Shown here in pieces: positions 25,011 to 36,220 of a stretch of 64,000 nucleotides of DNA. Position numbers and translations under genes: made by a program. A model generated the notes under the pieces. That model did no database searches and had not been told where the DNA came from. It saw only the letters and a program-made list of their open reading frames with translations. Every line of letters starts with the position of its first letter. Position 1 is the stretch's first letter. The stretch comes from Thiobacillus denitrificans (GTDB taxonomy: Bacteria; Pseudomonadota; Gammaproteobacteria; Burkholderiales; Thiobacillaceae), in the NCBI GenBank assembly GCA_020723405.1, contig DYIY01000002.1:124001-188000 (forward strand), read 5' to 3'.

Positions 25011-26399
25011 TCAGGTCTGCCCCTTCTCTCCGTGGTCCCGCGCCGAACGGTCCAGTTGGCGCAGATGTTCCAGCCGCTCGCCGATGCGGGCTTCCACGCC
25101 CCGGGGGGTGGGCTGGTAGAAGCGGGGATCCCGGGGCAGTTCGTCGGGGAAATAGCGTTCGCCGGCCGCATAGGCTTCCGGTTCGTCGTGGGCATAGCGG
25201 TATTCACGTCCGTAGCCCAGTTCCTTCATGAGCCGGGTGGGCGCGTTGCGCAGGTGCACGGGGACCGGGCGGCTACCGTCTTCGGCGACGAAACGGCGGG
25301 CCGTGTTGTAGGCGGTGTAGACGGCGTTGCTCTTGGGGGCGCAGGCCAGGTAGATGACCGCCTGGGCCAGGGCCAGTTCGCCCTCGGGGCTGCCCAGCCG
25401 CTCGTAGGTGGCCACCGCTTCCAGGGCGGTGGTCAGAGCCCGGGGATCGGCCAGGCCCACGTCCTCCACGGCCATGCGCAGCAGGCGGCGGCCCAGGTAG
25501 AGGGGGTCGGCGCCGCCGTCCAGCATGCGGGTGAACCAGTAGAGGGAGGCGTCGGGATTGGAGCCCCGCACGGATTTGTGCAGGGCGGAGATCTGGTCGT
25601 AGAAGGCATCGCCCCCCTTGTCGAAGCGGCGGCGGGAAGGAGCCAGGGCTTCGCCGACGAAGTCGGCGTCCGCTTCCTCCCGTCCAGCTGCCGTAAGGGC
25701 GGTGGCCAGTTGTTCCAGCAGGTTGAGCAAGCGCCGTCCGTCACCATCAGCCTGGGCCAGCAGTTGCTGGCGCCCCCCCTCGTCCACCCGGATGCCCAGG
25801 CCCCCCTGATCCAGGGCCCGGGAGAGAAGGGCGGCCAGGTCAGCGTCGTCCAGGGACTTCAGCACGTAGACCTGGGCCCGGGAGAGGAGGGCGCCCACCA
25901 CTTCGAAGGAGGGGTTCTCGGTGGTGGCGCCGATGAAGGTCACCAGCCCCGATTCCACGTGGGGCAGGAAGGCGTCCTGCTGGCTCTTGTTGAAGCGGTG
26001 CACTTCGTCCACGAAAAGAATGGTCTGGCGGCCCAGGGACTGGTTGACCCGGGCCCGTTCCACGGCCTCGCGGATTTCCTTGACCCCGGCCAGGACGGCG
26101 GAGATCTGGATGAAATCGGCATCGAAGTGGTGGGCCATGAGCCGGGCCAGGGTGGTCTTGCCCACCCCCGGCGGCCCCCAGAGGATCATGGAGTGGGGCT
26201 TGCCCGCCTGGAAGGCCAGGCGCAGGGGTTTGCCCGGGCCCAGCAGGTGGCTCTGGCCGATGACTTCATCCATGTGGGTCGGGCGCAGACGCTCGGCCAG
26301 GGGGATGTGTTCGGCAGCCAGGCGGGGCTGGCCGTTGGGCGAGGGCGCCGTCGGCGCTGCCCCGAACAGGTCGGCGGTGCCGCCGTCAGCGGTCGCCAA
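25011..26399 (-). CDS. rarA: Replication-associated recombination protein A (RarA/MgsA)
   Basis: A 462-residue AAA+ ATPase of the clamp-loader-like family. Walker [12 protein letters not shown], Walker [11 protein letters not shown], sensor 1 GATTENPSF, and the C-terminal MgsA part ([20 protein letters not shown]) are all present. RarA acts at stalled replication forks with SSB and recombination proteins. The start appears to be TTG 26399 (MATADGG), inside the end of lolA; no suitable ATG is closer. Gene order ftsK-lolA-rarA is common in betaproteobacteria. Confidence 0.93.
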   Translation of the reverse strand: MATADGGTADLFGAAPTAPSPNGQPRLAAEHIPLAERLRPTHMDEVIGQSHLLGPGKPLRLAFQAGKPHSMILWGPPGVGKTTLARLMAHHFDADFIQISAVLAGVKEIREAVERARVNQSLGRQTILFVDEVHRFNKSQQDAFLPHVESGLVTFIGATTENPSFEVVGALLSRAQVYVLKSLDDADLAALLSRALDQGGLGIRVDEGGRQQLLAQADGDGRRLLNLLEQLATALTAAGREEADADFVGEALAPSRRRFDKGGDAFYDQISALHKSVRGSNPDASLYWFTRMLDGGADPLYLGRRLLRMAVEDVGLADPRALTTALEAVATYERLGSPEGELALAQAVIYLACAPKSNAVYTAYNTARRFVAEDGSRPVPVHLRNAPTRLMKELGYGREYRYAHDEPEAYAAGERYFPDELPRDPRFYQPTPRGVEARIGERLEHLRQLDRSARDHGEKGQT

Positions 26400-27003
26400 G
26401 GATGTCCGCCCCCTTGGGCGGGGTAAAGCGGAACAGGCTGGGGCCCAGGGACGGGTTGCGCTCCAGGTTGGAGAAGCGCAGCAGGGTGGTCTGGCCGAAG
26501 TTGTCCTTCAGTTCCATGGCCTGGATGTCCTCCCCCTTGAAGCCAAGCCGCACTTTCTCGAAGCTGCCGTCCTTGCTCTTGGGCGTGGCTTCGAGCCAGT
26601 CCAGGCCGTCCTTTCCGGCGGCTTCCTTCAGGTTGAACAGCTTGGCGATGTCGTTGTCCCCGGCCAGCAGGGCCGCCGGACTGTCGCCCAGGGCCTGGTC
26701 CAGCTTGCGCACCGTGACCTGGTCCAGGTCCTCGTCGTGGATCCACAGTTTCTTGCCGTCGCCGACGATGAGCTGGGAGTAGGGTTTCTGGTAGACCCAG
26801 CGGAACTTGCCCGGCCGGGAGAAGAACAGGTTGCCGGTGGCTTCCTGGGTCTTGCGGCCGTTCTTGTCGAATACGGTCTGGGTGAACTGGGCCTTCAGGC
26901 CCTTGGTGCCGGCCACGAAGGCTTCCAGGCGGTCCTGGGCGTCGGCCAGGGCGGGCAGGGGGAGGGCGGCGAACAACAGGGAGGTCAGCAGCTTACGAAT
27001 CAT
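26386..27003 (-). CDS. lolA: Outer-membrane lipoprotein carrier protein LolA
   Basis: A 205-residue periplasmic chaperone that carries lipoproteins from LolCDE to LolB. The signal peptide is [20 protein letters not shown]. Family features are [41 protein letters not shown] and the late [15 protein letters not shown]. It overlaps ftsK by 11 nt upstream and rarA by 14 nt downstream, so the three genes form an operon. Confidence 0.95.
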   Translation of the reverse strand: MIRKLLTSLLFAALPLPALADAQDRLEAFVAGTKGLKAQFTQTVFDKNGRKTQEATGNLFFSRPGKFRWVYQKPYSQLIVGDGKKLWIHDEDLDQVTVRKLDQALGDSPAALLAGDNDIAKLFNLKEAAGKDGLDWLEATPKSKDGSFEKVRLGFKGEDIQAMELKDNFGQTTLLRFSNLERNPSLGPSLFRFTPPKGADILGDR

Positions 27004-29293
27004 GGCGGGGGGCGATCACTTCACGGTTGCCGTTGCTTTGCATGGGAGAGACGAGGCCGGCCTTTTCCATGGCCTCGATGAGCCGGGCCGCCCGGTTGTA
27101 GCCGATGCGCAGTTGCCGTTGCACCGAGGAGATGGAGGCACGACGGCTCTTAACCACGTAAGCCACCGCGTCGTCGTACAAGGGGTCCGCTTCCGCGTCG
27201 CCGCCGTCGCTCCCTTCTCCATCCTCTTCTTCCGGGCTTTCCAATACGCTTTCGTCATATTGGGGCGGCCCGAGTTCCTTGAGCCAGGAACAGACCCGGT
27301 GCACCTCGTCGTCGGAGACGAAGGCGCCATGGACCCGGGTAGGCACGCCGTGGCCGGGGGGCAGGTAGAGCATGTCCCCCTGGCCCAGCAGGGATTCGGC
27401 CCCCTGCTGGTCCAGGATGGTGCGGGAGTCGATGCGGCTGGCCACCTGGAAGGCCACCCGGGTGGGGATGTTGGCCTTGATGAGGCCGGTGATCACGTCC
27501 ACCGAGGGCCGCTGGGTGGCCAGCACCAGATGGATGCCGGCGGCCCGGGCCTTCTGGGCCAGGCGGGCGATGAGTTCCTCCACCTTCTTGCCGGCCACCA
27601 TCATCAGGTCCGCCAGTTCGTCGATGAGCACCACGATGAGGGGCAGGGGGGCCAACCGCTCCGGGCTTTCCGGGGTGATGGTGAAGGGATTGGTGAGGGG
27701 CTGCCCGGCCTTCTCCGCCTCCTTCACCTTCTGGTTGAAGCCGGCGATGTTGCGCACGCCCATGGCCGACATGAGCCGGTAGCGCTTGTCCATCTCGCCC
27801 ACGCACCAGTTCAGGGCCGAGGCGGCCAGCTTCATGTCGGTGACCACCGGGGCCAACAGATGGGGGATGCCCTCGTAGGTGGACAGTTCCAGCATCTTGG
27901 GGTCCACCATGATGAGGCGCACGTCCTCGGGGGTGGATTTGTAGATGAGGGACAGGATCATGGCGTTGATGGCCACCGACTTGCCCGAACCCGTGGCGCC
28001 GGCCACCAGCACATGGGGCATGCGCGCCAGGTCCACCACCACCGGGTTGCCGCTGATGTCCTTGCCCATGGCCAGGGCCAGGGGCGAAGCGTTGTCGTTG
28101 TAGACCTTGGCGGAGAGGATTTCCGACAGGCGCACCGTCTGGCGCTGGGTATTGGGCAATTCCAGGCCCATGCAGTTCTTGCCCGGGATGGTCTCCACCA
28201 CCCGGATGCTCACCAGGGACAGGGAGCGGGCCAGATCCTTGGCCAGGTTGGTGATCTGGCTGCCCTTCACACCGGAGGCGGGTTCCACTTCATAACGGGT
28301 GATGACCGGTCCCGGATAGGCCGCCAGCACCTTCACCTCCACACCGAACTCCCGCAGCTTGCGTTCGATGAGGCGGGAGGTGGCTTCCAGGCCCGCCTGG
28401 TCCAGTTCGGCCGGGGCTTCCGGTGCGGCGTCCAGCAGGCGCAGGGGGGGTAACTGGGTATCGGGGATGTCGCGGAACAGGAGCTCCTGGCGCTCCACTT
28501 CGATCCTTTCCGATTTTTCGATGGCCGGCTGGGGCGCCTCGATGCGCACCGGCGGCTCCTTGCGGATGCGCCTGCGCTCTTCCCGCACCACTTCTTCCCG
28601 CTCGCTGATGGCCTCAAGACCCGCCTTGCGGTCCCGCCAGGCCTGCCATTTATCCCAGGCCAGGGCCATCAGGCGTTCCACCCCGGAACCCACCCGTTCC
28701 GCCAGGGTGATCCAGGACAGGCCGGTGAACAGGCTGAGGCCCGCTCCCCAGGCCACGATCAACAGGACCGTGCCCCCATCGAAGCCAAACGCCCCTTGCA
28801 GCACCCGGCCCAGGGAGTCGCCGATGGCCCCGCCGGCCGTCAGGGGCAGATGCCCTACCAGGGAATGGAAGCGCAGGGATTCCAGAGTGCTGCTGGCCAG
28901 CAGCACCAGGAGGAAACCCGCCAGGGTAACCGCCAGGCCATGGCGATGTTCCTCCTCGCCACCATCCCCGATACGCCGATAACCCCACCAGACCAGGAAC
29001 AGGCCCAGCAACACCCAGAGCCAGGCGGAAGCACCGAAGAGATACAGCAGGAGATCCGCCAGCCAGGCGCCGAAGGGCCCGCCGGCATTGGCTACGGCAT
29101 CGCCGCCGCCTGTCCGGGACCAACCGGGATCGGCGGCGTGATAGGTCACCAGGATCATGCCCAGATAAACAGCCAGGGCCACGGCGGACAGCCACCAGGC
29201 CTCGCGCAGAAGGGCGGCCACCCGGGGGGCCAGCGTGGATTTGCGCCGGTTGGGTTTGGTAACGACCCGGCGCCGTGTGGGCTTGCTCGACAT
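26993..29293 (-). CDS. ftsK: DNA translocase FtsK
   Basis: A 766-residue FtsK from ATG 29293 (MSSKPTRRR); an upstream in-frame ATG at 29338 is possible. Four N-terminal transmembrane segments lie within residues ~30-165. A short linker follows (it is long in E. coli), then the motor with Walker [16 protein letters not shown] and Walker [15 protein letters not shown]. The C-terminal gamma winged helix ([20 protein letters not shown]) reads KOPS sites and contacts XerD. It coordinates chromosome dimer resolution with division. Confidence 0.95.
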   Translation of the reverse strand: MSSKPTRRRVVTKPNRRKSTLAPRVAALLREAWWLSAVALAVYLGMILVTYHAADPGWSRTGGGDAVANAGGPFGAWLADLLLYLFGASAWLWVLLGLFLVWWGYRRIGDGGEEEHRHGLAVTLAGFLLVLLASSTLESLRFHSLVGHLPLTAGGAIGDSLGRVLQGAFGFDGGTVLLIVAWGAGLSLFTGLSWITLAERVGSGVERLMALAWDKWQAWRDRKAGLEAISEREEVVREERRRIRKEPPVRIEAPQPAIEKSERIEVERQELLFRDIPDTQLPPLRLLDAAPEAPAELDQAGLEATSRLIERKLREFGVEVKVLAAYPGPVITRYEVEPASGVKGSQITNLAKDLARSLSLVSIRVVETIPGKNCMGLELPNTQRQTVRLSEILSAKVYNDNASPLALAMGKDISGNPVVVDLARMPHVLVAGATGSGKSVAINAMILSLIYKSTPEDVRLIMVDPKMLELSTYEGIPHLLAPVVTDMKLAASALNWCVGEMDKRYRLMSAMGVRNIAGFNQKVKEAEKAGQPLTNPFTITPESPERLAPLPLIVVLIDELADLMMVAGKKVEELIARLAQKARAAGIHLVLATQRPSVDVITGLIKANIPTRVAFQVASRIDSRTILDQQGAESLLGQGDMLYLPPGHGVPTRVHGAFVSDDEVHRVCSWLKELGPPQYDESVLESPEEEDGEGSDGGDAEADPLYDDAVAYVVKSRRASISSVQRQLRIGYNRAARLIEAMEKAGLVSPMQSNGNREVIAPRHDS

Positions 29294-29398
29294 GGCGCGA
29301 ACTATAAAGGATGCCTTGCATTCCCTCCATGCGGCCATACATGGGGCTTATGCCTGCAAGGCCACCTCCCTGGCCGGCCGCCAGAAAAGATACTGAAT

Positions 29399-29418
29399 GT
29401 ATATTATGTTAAATATAC
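29399..29418. promoter_or_regulatory. AT-rich palindrome between ftsK and trxB
   Basis: GTATATT (29399-29405) and AATATAC (29412-29418) are perfect inverted 7-mers with a 6-bp centre, standing out in GC-rich DNA. A TTGACA at 29420-29425 adjoins it. The 264-bp divergent gap has no gene, so this is a candidate operator or promoter element for trxB and/or ftsK. Confidence 0.45.
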
Positions 29419-29470
29419 TTTGACAGTCCCGCACAGCAAGACCCACTTCCCCGTTGCCCCGGGCTGATAA

Positions 29471-30511
<1,041 letters not shown>

Positions 30512-30527
30512 CGGGCTGGACAAAACC

Positions 30528-31094
30528 ATGAAAAAAGGCGGGGCAGCGGAACCACCCGCCTTGCCGGAGGCGGAGCGGGATCTGTTCCGGTCCGCTTTCC
30601 CCGACGTGGAGCCCATCACGCCCCATGGTCGATTTCTTCACCCCCCTGCCCGCCTGCCGCCCGTCCCACTCAATCGGCTACGCGATGAGCGGGAGGTCAT
30701 CTTCGAATCACTCCACGACCCGGTGCGCTGGGATGAAGAGATGGAGAATGGCGAAGAGCTTTCATTTGTTCGCCCAGGGCTTTCACGTCAGACCTTGCGA
30801 CGGCTGCGACGTGGGGATTGGGTTTCCCAGGCCGAATTGGATCTTCATGGACTGACGAAGCGGGAAGCCAAACTGGAGCTGGTGGAATTCCTCCACGAAT
30901 GCAAACGGCGCGGCACCCGCTGCATCCGCATCATTCACGGCAAGGGCCTGGGCTCCAAGAATCGGGAACCCGTGCTTAAACACCATGTCCGACATTGGCT
31001 CATGCAGCGGGAGGATGTGCTGGCATACGTCCAGGCCCGGCCCGTGGATGGGGGCGGCGGTGCAGTCATGGTGTTGCTCAAATCCCATCGCTGA
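30528..31094 (+). CDS. Smr-domain endonuclease-like protein
   Basis: A 188-residue protein from ATG 30528. The C-terminal Smr domain has LDLHGLTKREAKLELVEFL (the LDLHG motif) and IRIIHGKGLGSKNREPVLK (HGxG motif), ending GGGGAVMVLLK. The N-terminal half is acidic and typical of YdaL/SmrA-like stand-alone proteins. Smr domains can nick branched or mismatched DNA, or act on RNA. It is probably co-transcribed with trxB. Confidence 0.9.
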   Translation: MKKGGAAEPPALPEAERDLFRSAFPDVEPITPHGRFLHPPARLPPVPLNRLRDEREVIFESLHDPVRWDEEMENGEELSFVRPGLSRQTLRRLRRGDWVSQAELDLHGLTKREAKLELVEFLHECKRRGTRCIRIIHGKGLGSKNREPVLKHHVRHWLMQREDVLAYVQARPVDGGGGAVMVLLKSHR

Positions 31095-31460
31095 TTCCGG
31101 CCGGATGGGAATGGGAGATTCTCGGCCCACCCCTCGGGGCATCCGTGTAATTGTCCGGAATGATCCTGTTTTGCTTACCGGCCAATGCCGTGCACCGCCG
31201 GGAATTGGAAACCCGTGAATGTCCCGGAGGGCATTTTCTTTGCTGTCGCGCAATGGATCGACGATTATTCAACACCCGGCAAATCAGTCACAGGCCACGA
31301 ACAGCGTAGGAATCATCCTACATTTAAACAGGAAGGATTGTTTTTTTACTGAATCCAATGCGAAGAATTGAAAAAATGATTGCCTGATCCAACGTCAATT
31401 ACTTATCATTGCGCCGCCCATCCGGTATGGGTCGTTCAAACACATGAGATGGAGATAAGC
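31095..31460. other. 366-bp upstream region of the H-NS gene
   Basis: No gene is supported. The right half becomes AT-rich (poly-A and poly-T tracts around 31320-31400), as expected for a promoter that H-NS itself may bind. It contains the GTAGGA palindrome listed separately. Confidence 0.5.
31306..31321. promoter_or_regulatory. GTAGGA-ATCA-TCCTAC palindrome upstream of H-NS gene
   Basis: A perfect inverted repeat with 6-bp arms and a 4-bp centre, ~140 bp before the H-NS start codon. The half-site resembles those bound by NarL/FixJ-type response regulators (Rcs-like and BvgA-like sites). The regulator is not identifiable from this window. Confidence 0.5.
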
Positions 31461-31760
31461 ATGGCGTCCTATCAGGAAATTCTTTCGCAGATCGAAGATC
31501 TGAAAGCACAAGCGCAGGAAGCCCGTAAGCAGGAAATTGCCGGGGCCCTGGCCGAAATCAAGCGGCTCATGGCGGAATTCGGTATTTCCGTCGAGGACAT
31601 CGGCGGCAAATCCAGCAAGATGCGCACCCGCAGCGTGGGGACCGCCAAGTACCGCGATCCGGCCAGCGGCAAGACCTGGACTGGCCGCGGCCGCCGCCCC
31701 GCCTGGGTCGTCGACCTGGAAGCCCAGGGCAAGAGCCTGGAGTCCTGCAAGATCGCCTGA
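31461..31760 (+). CDS. H-NS family nucleoid-associated protein
   Basis: A 99-residue protein. The start ATG 31461 has GGAG ten bases upstream. An N-terminal coiled-coil oligomerisation domain (residues ~1-45) is followed by the C-terminal AT-hook-like H-NS DNA-binding motif YRDPASGKTWTGRGRRPAW (64-82). The size matches betaproteobacterial H-NS/BpH3-like proteins. It silences AT-rich foreign DNA, relevant to the nearby element. A clear terminator follows. Confidence 0.93.
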   Translation: MASYQEILSQIEDLKAQAQEARKQEIAGALAEIKRLMAEFGISVEDIGGKSSKMRTRSVGTAKYRDPASGKTWTGRGRRPAWVVDLEAQGKSLESCKIA

Positions 31761-31777
31761 TACACAGGTTGCCCAGC

Positions 31778-31809
31778 AAAAAGCCCCGCTGCTGCGGGGC
31801 TTTTCTTTT
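31778..31809 (+). terminator. Rho-independent terminator of the H-NS gene
   Basis: GCCCCGC (31783-31789), a TGCT loop, GCGGGGC (31794-31800), then TTTTCTTTT. A run of A's precedes the stem, so it may also work for the convergent sucA transcript. Confidence 0.9.
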
Positions 31810-31869
31810 ATTGGCCTTTGCCTTTTCCGCCGGGCCGCAGCCCGCGCGATTGTTTTTTGGACAAAAAGT

Positions 31870-34578
31870 TCAATATCCCAGGGCGGTGGACATTATTTCT
31901 TCCAACTGTTTCTTGTGCAGACTGGCAATGCCGGTGGCTGGCGCCGAGGATTCCGGTCGCCCGGCATAAATGGGCACCCGGGAGGTCAACCTGCCCAGGT
32001 GGTGGGCCATGAATCGCCAGGGCCCCTGGTTGCGGGGCTCGTCCTGGGCCCAGGCAAACTCACCGGCCTTGGCGTAGCGGCCCAGCAGGGCACGCAATTC
32101 CAGGTCGGGAACCGGATATAACTGTTCCGTCCGAATGAGTGCGATATGTTCCAATCCTTTTTCCTTGCGCACCCGGGCCAGGTCGTAATAGACCCGACCG
32201 CTGCAAAATACCAGGCGGGTCACATTGGCCGGATCGGGATTGGCCGGGTCGTCGAGTACGGGCTGGAATCCGCCCTGGGACAATTCCGTCAGGGCGGATG
32301 AGGCGTCGGCATGGCGCAACAGGCTCTTGGGGGTAAAGACGATGAGGGGCCGCCGGTAGGGCCGCACAACCTGTCGGCGCAGCATGTGGAACATTTGTGC
32401 CGGCGTACTGGGCTGGATGATCTGGATATTGTCGTGGGCGGCCAGTTGCAGGAACCGTTCGATGCGTCCCGAGGAATGTTCGGGCCCCTGCCCTTCATAG
32501 CCATGGGGCAGGAACATGGTCAAGCCGTTGAGGCGATCCCATTTTGTCTCGCCGGAGGCGATGAACTGGTCGATCACCACCTGGGCGCCGTTCACGAAAT
32601 CACCGAACTGGGCCTCCCAGATCACCAGTTGATCCGGGGCCGAACCGGCATAGCCGTATTCGAAGGCCAGTACGGCTTCTTCCGACAACAGGGAATCGAT
32701 GACCAGGAAATTGGCCTGGCCGGGGATCAGATGTTGCAGGGGGATGTAGGCCCCGGAATCCCATTTTTCCCGATTCTGATCATGCAGCACGGCGTGGCGA
32801 TGGAAGAACGTGCCCCGCCCCGAATCCTGGCCGGATAGCCGCACGGGGGTGCCATCGGTGAGCAGGCTGGCATAGGCCAGGCTTTCCGCCATGCCCCAGT
32901 CCAGGGGCAGGCCCCCCTCCCCCATCAGCTTACGGTCGTCGATGATCTTCTTCACCCGGGGATGCAGGGTAAAGTTGGCCGGCACGTCCACCAGACGCCG
33001 GGCCAGGGCCTGGAGCCGGTTCATGGGGATGGCGGTCAGGGCCGGAACCCGCCACTGGGTGTATTTATAGATGTTCCAGTCCGGGGCGAACTCGCTCTTG
33101 GCTCCGCCCTGTTGGGCCGGGGGCGTGTCCAGCCCGGTCTTGTAGGCCTGGATCAGGCTCTCCGCCGTGGCCGCATCCAGGACCCCGCCCTGCACCAGGC
33201 GTTCCGCATAGAGGGTGCGGGTGCTCGGCAGGGCGTTGATGCGCCGGTACATGAGGGGCTGGGTGGCCATGGGCTCGTCCTGCTCGTTGTGGCCCAGGCG
33301 CCGGTAGCAGATCAGGTCGATGGCGATGTCCCGCTTCCAGAACATGCGGTATTCGATGGCGATGCGGGCGGCCCGCACCACGGCTTCCGGGTCGTCGCCG
33401 TTCACGTGCAGCACCGGGCCCTCCACCATCTTCATCACGTCGGTGCAGTAGAGGCTGGAGCGGCTGTCCCGGGGGTCCGAGGTGGTGAAGCCGATCTGGT
33501 TGTTGATCACCACGTGGATGGTGCCGCCGGTCTTGAAGCCCCGGGTGGCGGCCATGTTGAGGGTTTCCATGACCACCCCCTGGCCGGCGAAGGCAGCGTC
33601 GCCGTGGATGAGGATGGGCATCACCTGGCTACCGTCCCGATCGCCCCGGCGCTGCTGCTGGGCCCGCACCCAGCCTTCCACCACCGGGTTGACGATCTCC
33701 AGGTGGGAGGGGTTGAAGGCCAGGGCCACCCGGATGGGACCGCCGGGGGTGGTGAGGTCGGCGGCGAAACCCTGGTGGTACTTCACGTCGCCGGTCTTGT
33801 GGGCTTCGATCTCGTCGTGGTGGGCGTGTTCGAACAGTTCGATGACGGAGCGGCCCAGCACGTTGTGCAGCACGTTGAGACGGCCCCGGTGGGCCATGCC
33901 CATGCCGATTTCCTGGATGCCCACCTTCGCCGACTGGCTGATCAGGTCATTGAGCAGGGGAATCAGGGATTCGCCCCCTTCCAAAGAAAAGCGCTTTTGC
34001 CCCACGAAGCGGGTGTGCAGGGTCTTTTCCAGGGTTTCGGCGGCGGTGAGCTGTTCCAGGATCCAGCGCTGCTGCCCGGCGTCGAAACGGGGAATGAGGT
34101 CCTCGCTCTCCAGGCGTTTCTGCAGCCAGCGCTTCTGCTGGGTGTCGGTCAGGTGCATGTATTCCGCCGACAAAGTGCCGCAGTAGGCCTTCTTCACCCG
34201 GGCGATGATGCTGCGCAGGGTGTCCCGCTGGGGGCCGGCCAGGGAGCCGGTCTCGTACTCGCTGTCCAGGTCCGCCGGGGTCAGGCCGTGGTTGGCCGGG
34301 TCCAGTTCGGGGATGTGGGGCGGCGGCAGGCGCTTCAGGGGGTCCAGGTCGGCGGCCCGGAAGCCGTGGAAGCGGTAGGCGTTGATCAGTTGCAGCACCC
34401 CCACCTGGGTGGCTTCGCACTTGAGCAGGGGCAGGTCGGAAACGGTCACGGCCTCCTTGCGGGCGAAGCGCACCGGTTCGGGGGGGGGCACCAGATCAGG
34501 CCGCTCGGCTTCCAGGGCGGCGATGTAGTCGGCGCTGCCGGAAAACAGGGCGGTGGCGGGAAGGGAATCACGCTTCAT
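31870..34578 (-). CDS. sucA: 2-oxoglutarate dehydrogenase E1 component
   Basis: A 902-residue thiamine-diphosphate enzyme of the TCA cycle. Features include GMAHRGRLNVLHNVLG, IHGDAAFAGQGVVMETLNM (ThDP-binding start GDAAF), RRLGHNEQDEP, and the C-terminal LPHGYEGQGPEHSSGRIERF. It oxidatively decarboxylates 2-oxoglutarate. It is the last gene of the sdh-gltA-sucA operon, 83 nt after gltA. The normal partner sucB (E2) and lpd are not downstream: the next gene is convergent H-NS. E2/E3 must be elsewhere or shared. Confidence 0.96.
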   Translation of the reverse strand: MKRDSLPATALFSGSADYIAALEAERPDLVPPPEPVRFARKEAVTVSDLPLLKCEATQVGVLQLINAYRFHGFRAADLDPLKRLPPPHIPELDPANHGLTPADLDSEYETGSLAGPQRDTLRSIIARVKKAYCGTLSAEYMHLTDTQQKRWLQKRLESEDLIPRFDAGQQRWILEQLTAAETLEKTLHTRFVGQKRFSLEGGESLIPLLNDLISQSAKVGIQEIGMGMAHRGRLNVLHNVLGRSVIELFEHAHHDEIEAHKTGDVKYHQGFAADLTTPGGPIRVALAFNPSHLEIVNPVVEGWVRAQQQRRGDRDGSQVMPILIHGDAAFAGQGVVMETLNMAATRGFKTGGTIHVVINNQIGFTTSDPRDSRSSLYCTDVMKMVEGPVLHVNGDDPEAVVRAARIAIEYRMFWKRDIAIDLICYRRLGHNEQDEPMATQPLMYRRINALPSTRTLYAERLVQGGVLDAATAESLIQAYKTGLDTPPAQQGGAKSEFAPDWNIYKYTQWRVPALTAIPMNRLQALARRLVDVPANFTLHPRVKKIIDDRKLMGEGGLPLDWGMAESLAYASLLTDGTPVRLSGQDSGRGTFFHRHAVLHDQNREKWDSGAYIPLQHLIPGQANFLVIDSLLSEEAVLAFEYGYAGSAPDQLVIWEAQFGDFVNGAQVVIDQFIASGETKWDRLNGLTMFLPHGYEGQGPEHSSGRIERFLQLAAHDNIQIIQPSTPAQMFHMLRRQVVRPYRRPLIVFTPKSLLRHADASSALTELSQGGFQPVLDDPANPDPANVTRLVFCSGRVYYDLARVRKEKGLEHIALIRTEQLYPVPDLELRALLGRYAKAGEFAWAQDEPRNQGPWRFMAHHLGRLTSRVPIYAGRPESSAPATGIASLHKKQLEEIMSTALGY

Positions 34579-34661
34579 GTTGCTGCCTCGTCATGGCTCG
34601 GTTCACTGCGTCAATTCCCACCACCCGCCCTTCGGCGCGCCGCCCCCGGGGCGGCGGACGA

Positions 34662-35954
34662 TCAGGCGCCGCGCAGGGCGATGGGCACGAAATCCCGGCG
34701 TGTGGGGCCGGTGTAGAGCTGGCGGGGCCGGGCGATCTTGTGTCCCGGGGAAGCCACCATCTCGTTCCATTGGGCGATCCAGCCGGCGGTGCGGGCCAGG
34801 GCGAAGATGGCCGTGAACATGGACGTGGGAATGCCCAGGGCGCGCAGCACGATGCCGGAATAGAAATCCACGTTGGGATACAGCTTCTTCTGGATGAAGT
34901 ACTCGTCCTCCAGGGCGATCTGCTCCAGCTTGAGGGCGATCTTGAACATGGGGTCGTCGTGGAGGCCCAGTTCGTCCAGCACCTCATGGCAGGTCTGGCG
35001 CATGATGGCCGCCCGGGGATCCATGTTCTTGTAGATGCGGTGGCCGAAGCCCATGAGCTTGAAGCCTGAGGTTTTGTCCTTGGCCTTGCTGACGTATTCG
35101 CCGATGCGCGACACGTCGCCGATGTCGGCCAGCATCTTCAGCACCGCCTCGTTGGCGCCGCCGTGGAGGGGGCCCCACAGGCAGGCCGTGCCGGCGGCGA
35201 TGCAGGCAAAGGGGTTGGCGAAGCTGGAACCGGCGATGCGCACCGTGGAGGTGGAGGCGTTCTGCTCGTGGTCGGCATGGAGGATGAAGATCCGGTCCAG
35301 GGCCCGGGACAGCACCGGGCTGGGCTGGTAGCTCTCGCAGGGCGTGCCGTGCAGCATGTGCAGGAAGTTCTCGGTGTAGCCCAGATCGTTGCGCGGATAG
35401 ATGAAGGGCTCGCCCTTGTTGTACTTGTAGGACCAGGCCGCCACGGTGGGCACCTTGGCCAGCAGGCGGAACATGGAAACCTCCCGCTGCTTGGGGTCGG
35501 CCACGTCGCCACTCTCCGGATAGAAGGCCGCCATGGCGCCGATGATGGACACCATCACCGCCATGGGATGGGCATCCCGGCGGAAACCCTTATAAAGGGA
35601 GAGCATCTGGTCGTGCAGCATGGTGTGCCGGCTGACCAGGAAATCGAATTCCTTCTTCTGCTCGGCCGTGGGCAGTTCGCCGTGCCAGAGCAGGTAGGCG
35701 GATTCCAGGAAGTCGGAGCGCTCGGCCAGTTGCTCGATGGGGTAGCCCCGGTAGTAGAGCAGCCCCAGGTCGCCGTCGATGAAGGTGATGCTGGAAGAGC
35801 AACTGGCGGTGGACAGGAAACCCGGGTCGTAGGTGAAGAAGCCCTGGTTGCCCAGGGCCCGGGTATCCACCACGTCGAGCCCCAGAGTGCCGGCCATGGT
35901 GGGCAGTTCGATGCTCTGGTCGCCGATCTTCAGGGTAGCGTTGGGCTTGTTCAT
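34662..35954 (-). CDS. gltA: Citrate synthase
   Basis: A 430-residue type II (hexameric) citrate synthase from ATG 35954. Active-site segments are [38 protein letters not shown] and the C-terminal [18 protein letters not shown]. Length and sequence are typical. It overlaps the sdhE stop by four bases. A much longer open frame to 37073 runs through sdhE and sdhB in another phase and is not the gene. A GC palindrome (34638-34656) lies between its stop and sucA. Confidence 0.96.
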   Translation of the reverse strand: MNKPNATLKIGDQSIELPTMAGTLGLDVVDTRALGNQGFFTYDPGFLSTASCSSSITFIDGDLGLLYYRGYPIEQLAERSDFLESAYLLWHGELPTAEQKKEFDFLVSRHTMLHDQMLSLYKGFRRDAHPMAVMVSIIGAMAAFYPESGDVADPKQREVSMFRLLAKVPTVAAWSYKYNKGEPFIYPRNDLGYTENFLHMLHGTPCESYQPSPVLSRALDRIFILHADHEQNASTSTVRIAGSSFANPFACIAAGTACLWGPLHGGANEAVLKMLADIGDVSRIGEYVSKAKDKTSGFKLMGFGHRIYKNMDPRAAIMRQTCHEVLDELGLHDDPMFKIALKLEQIALEDEYFIQKKLYPNVDFYSGIVLRALGIPTSMFTAIFALARTAGWIAQWNEMVASPGHKIARPRQLYTGPTRRDFVPIALRGA

Positions 35955-36208
35955 TGTTGGGGTGTCCTGGTGATTTTGATGATTTCCACGACCCCGGCGA
36001 ATTCCGGGGGCGGCGCCTGCTCCCCGGTCAGCCAGTCGAACAGCTGCATGTCGTCCTGTTCCAGCAGGCGGGCGAACACGGCCTGCTGTTCGGCAGGCAG
36101 ATGCGGATAACGGACATCGAGGAAACGTGTCAGCCAGGCATCGAGTTCCAGCATGCCGCGCCGGCACAACCAGCGCAGGCGACCCGAAACAGGAGGAGAG
36201 TTCGACAC
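35951..36208 (-). CDS. sdhE: FAD assembly factor SdhE
   Basis: An 85-residue all-helical protein with the flavinylation motif RRGMLELD (RGxxE) and [16 protein letters not shown]. It attaches FAD covalently to SdhA. The start is GTG 36208; a closer start would remove the RGxxE motif. Position between sdhB and gltA, with 12-nt and overlapping junctions, is standard for this operon. Confidence 0.92.
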   Translation of the reverse strand: MSNSPPVSGRLRWLCRRGMLELDAWLTRFLDVRYPHLPAEQQAVFARLLEQDDMQLFDWLTGEQAPPPEFAGVVEIIKITRTPQQ

Positions 36209-36220
36209 GGGCGGCCCCGG

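Noticed and set aside
26807-28453. 548-codon open frame antisense to ftsK
   Set aside because: Rich in His/Gln/Gly without motifs; a shadow of GC-rich codons. ftsK on the other strand is unmistakable.
32962-34716. 584-codon open frame antisense to sucA
   Set aside because: Low-complexity Val/Gly/His composition and no domain; shadow of sucA.
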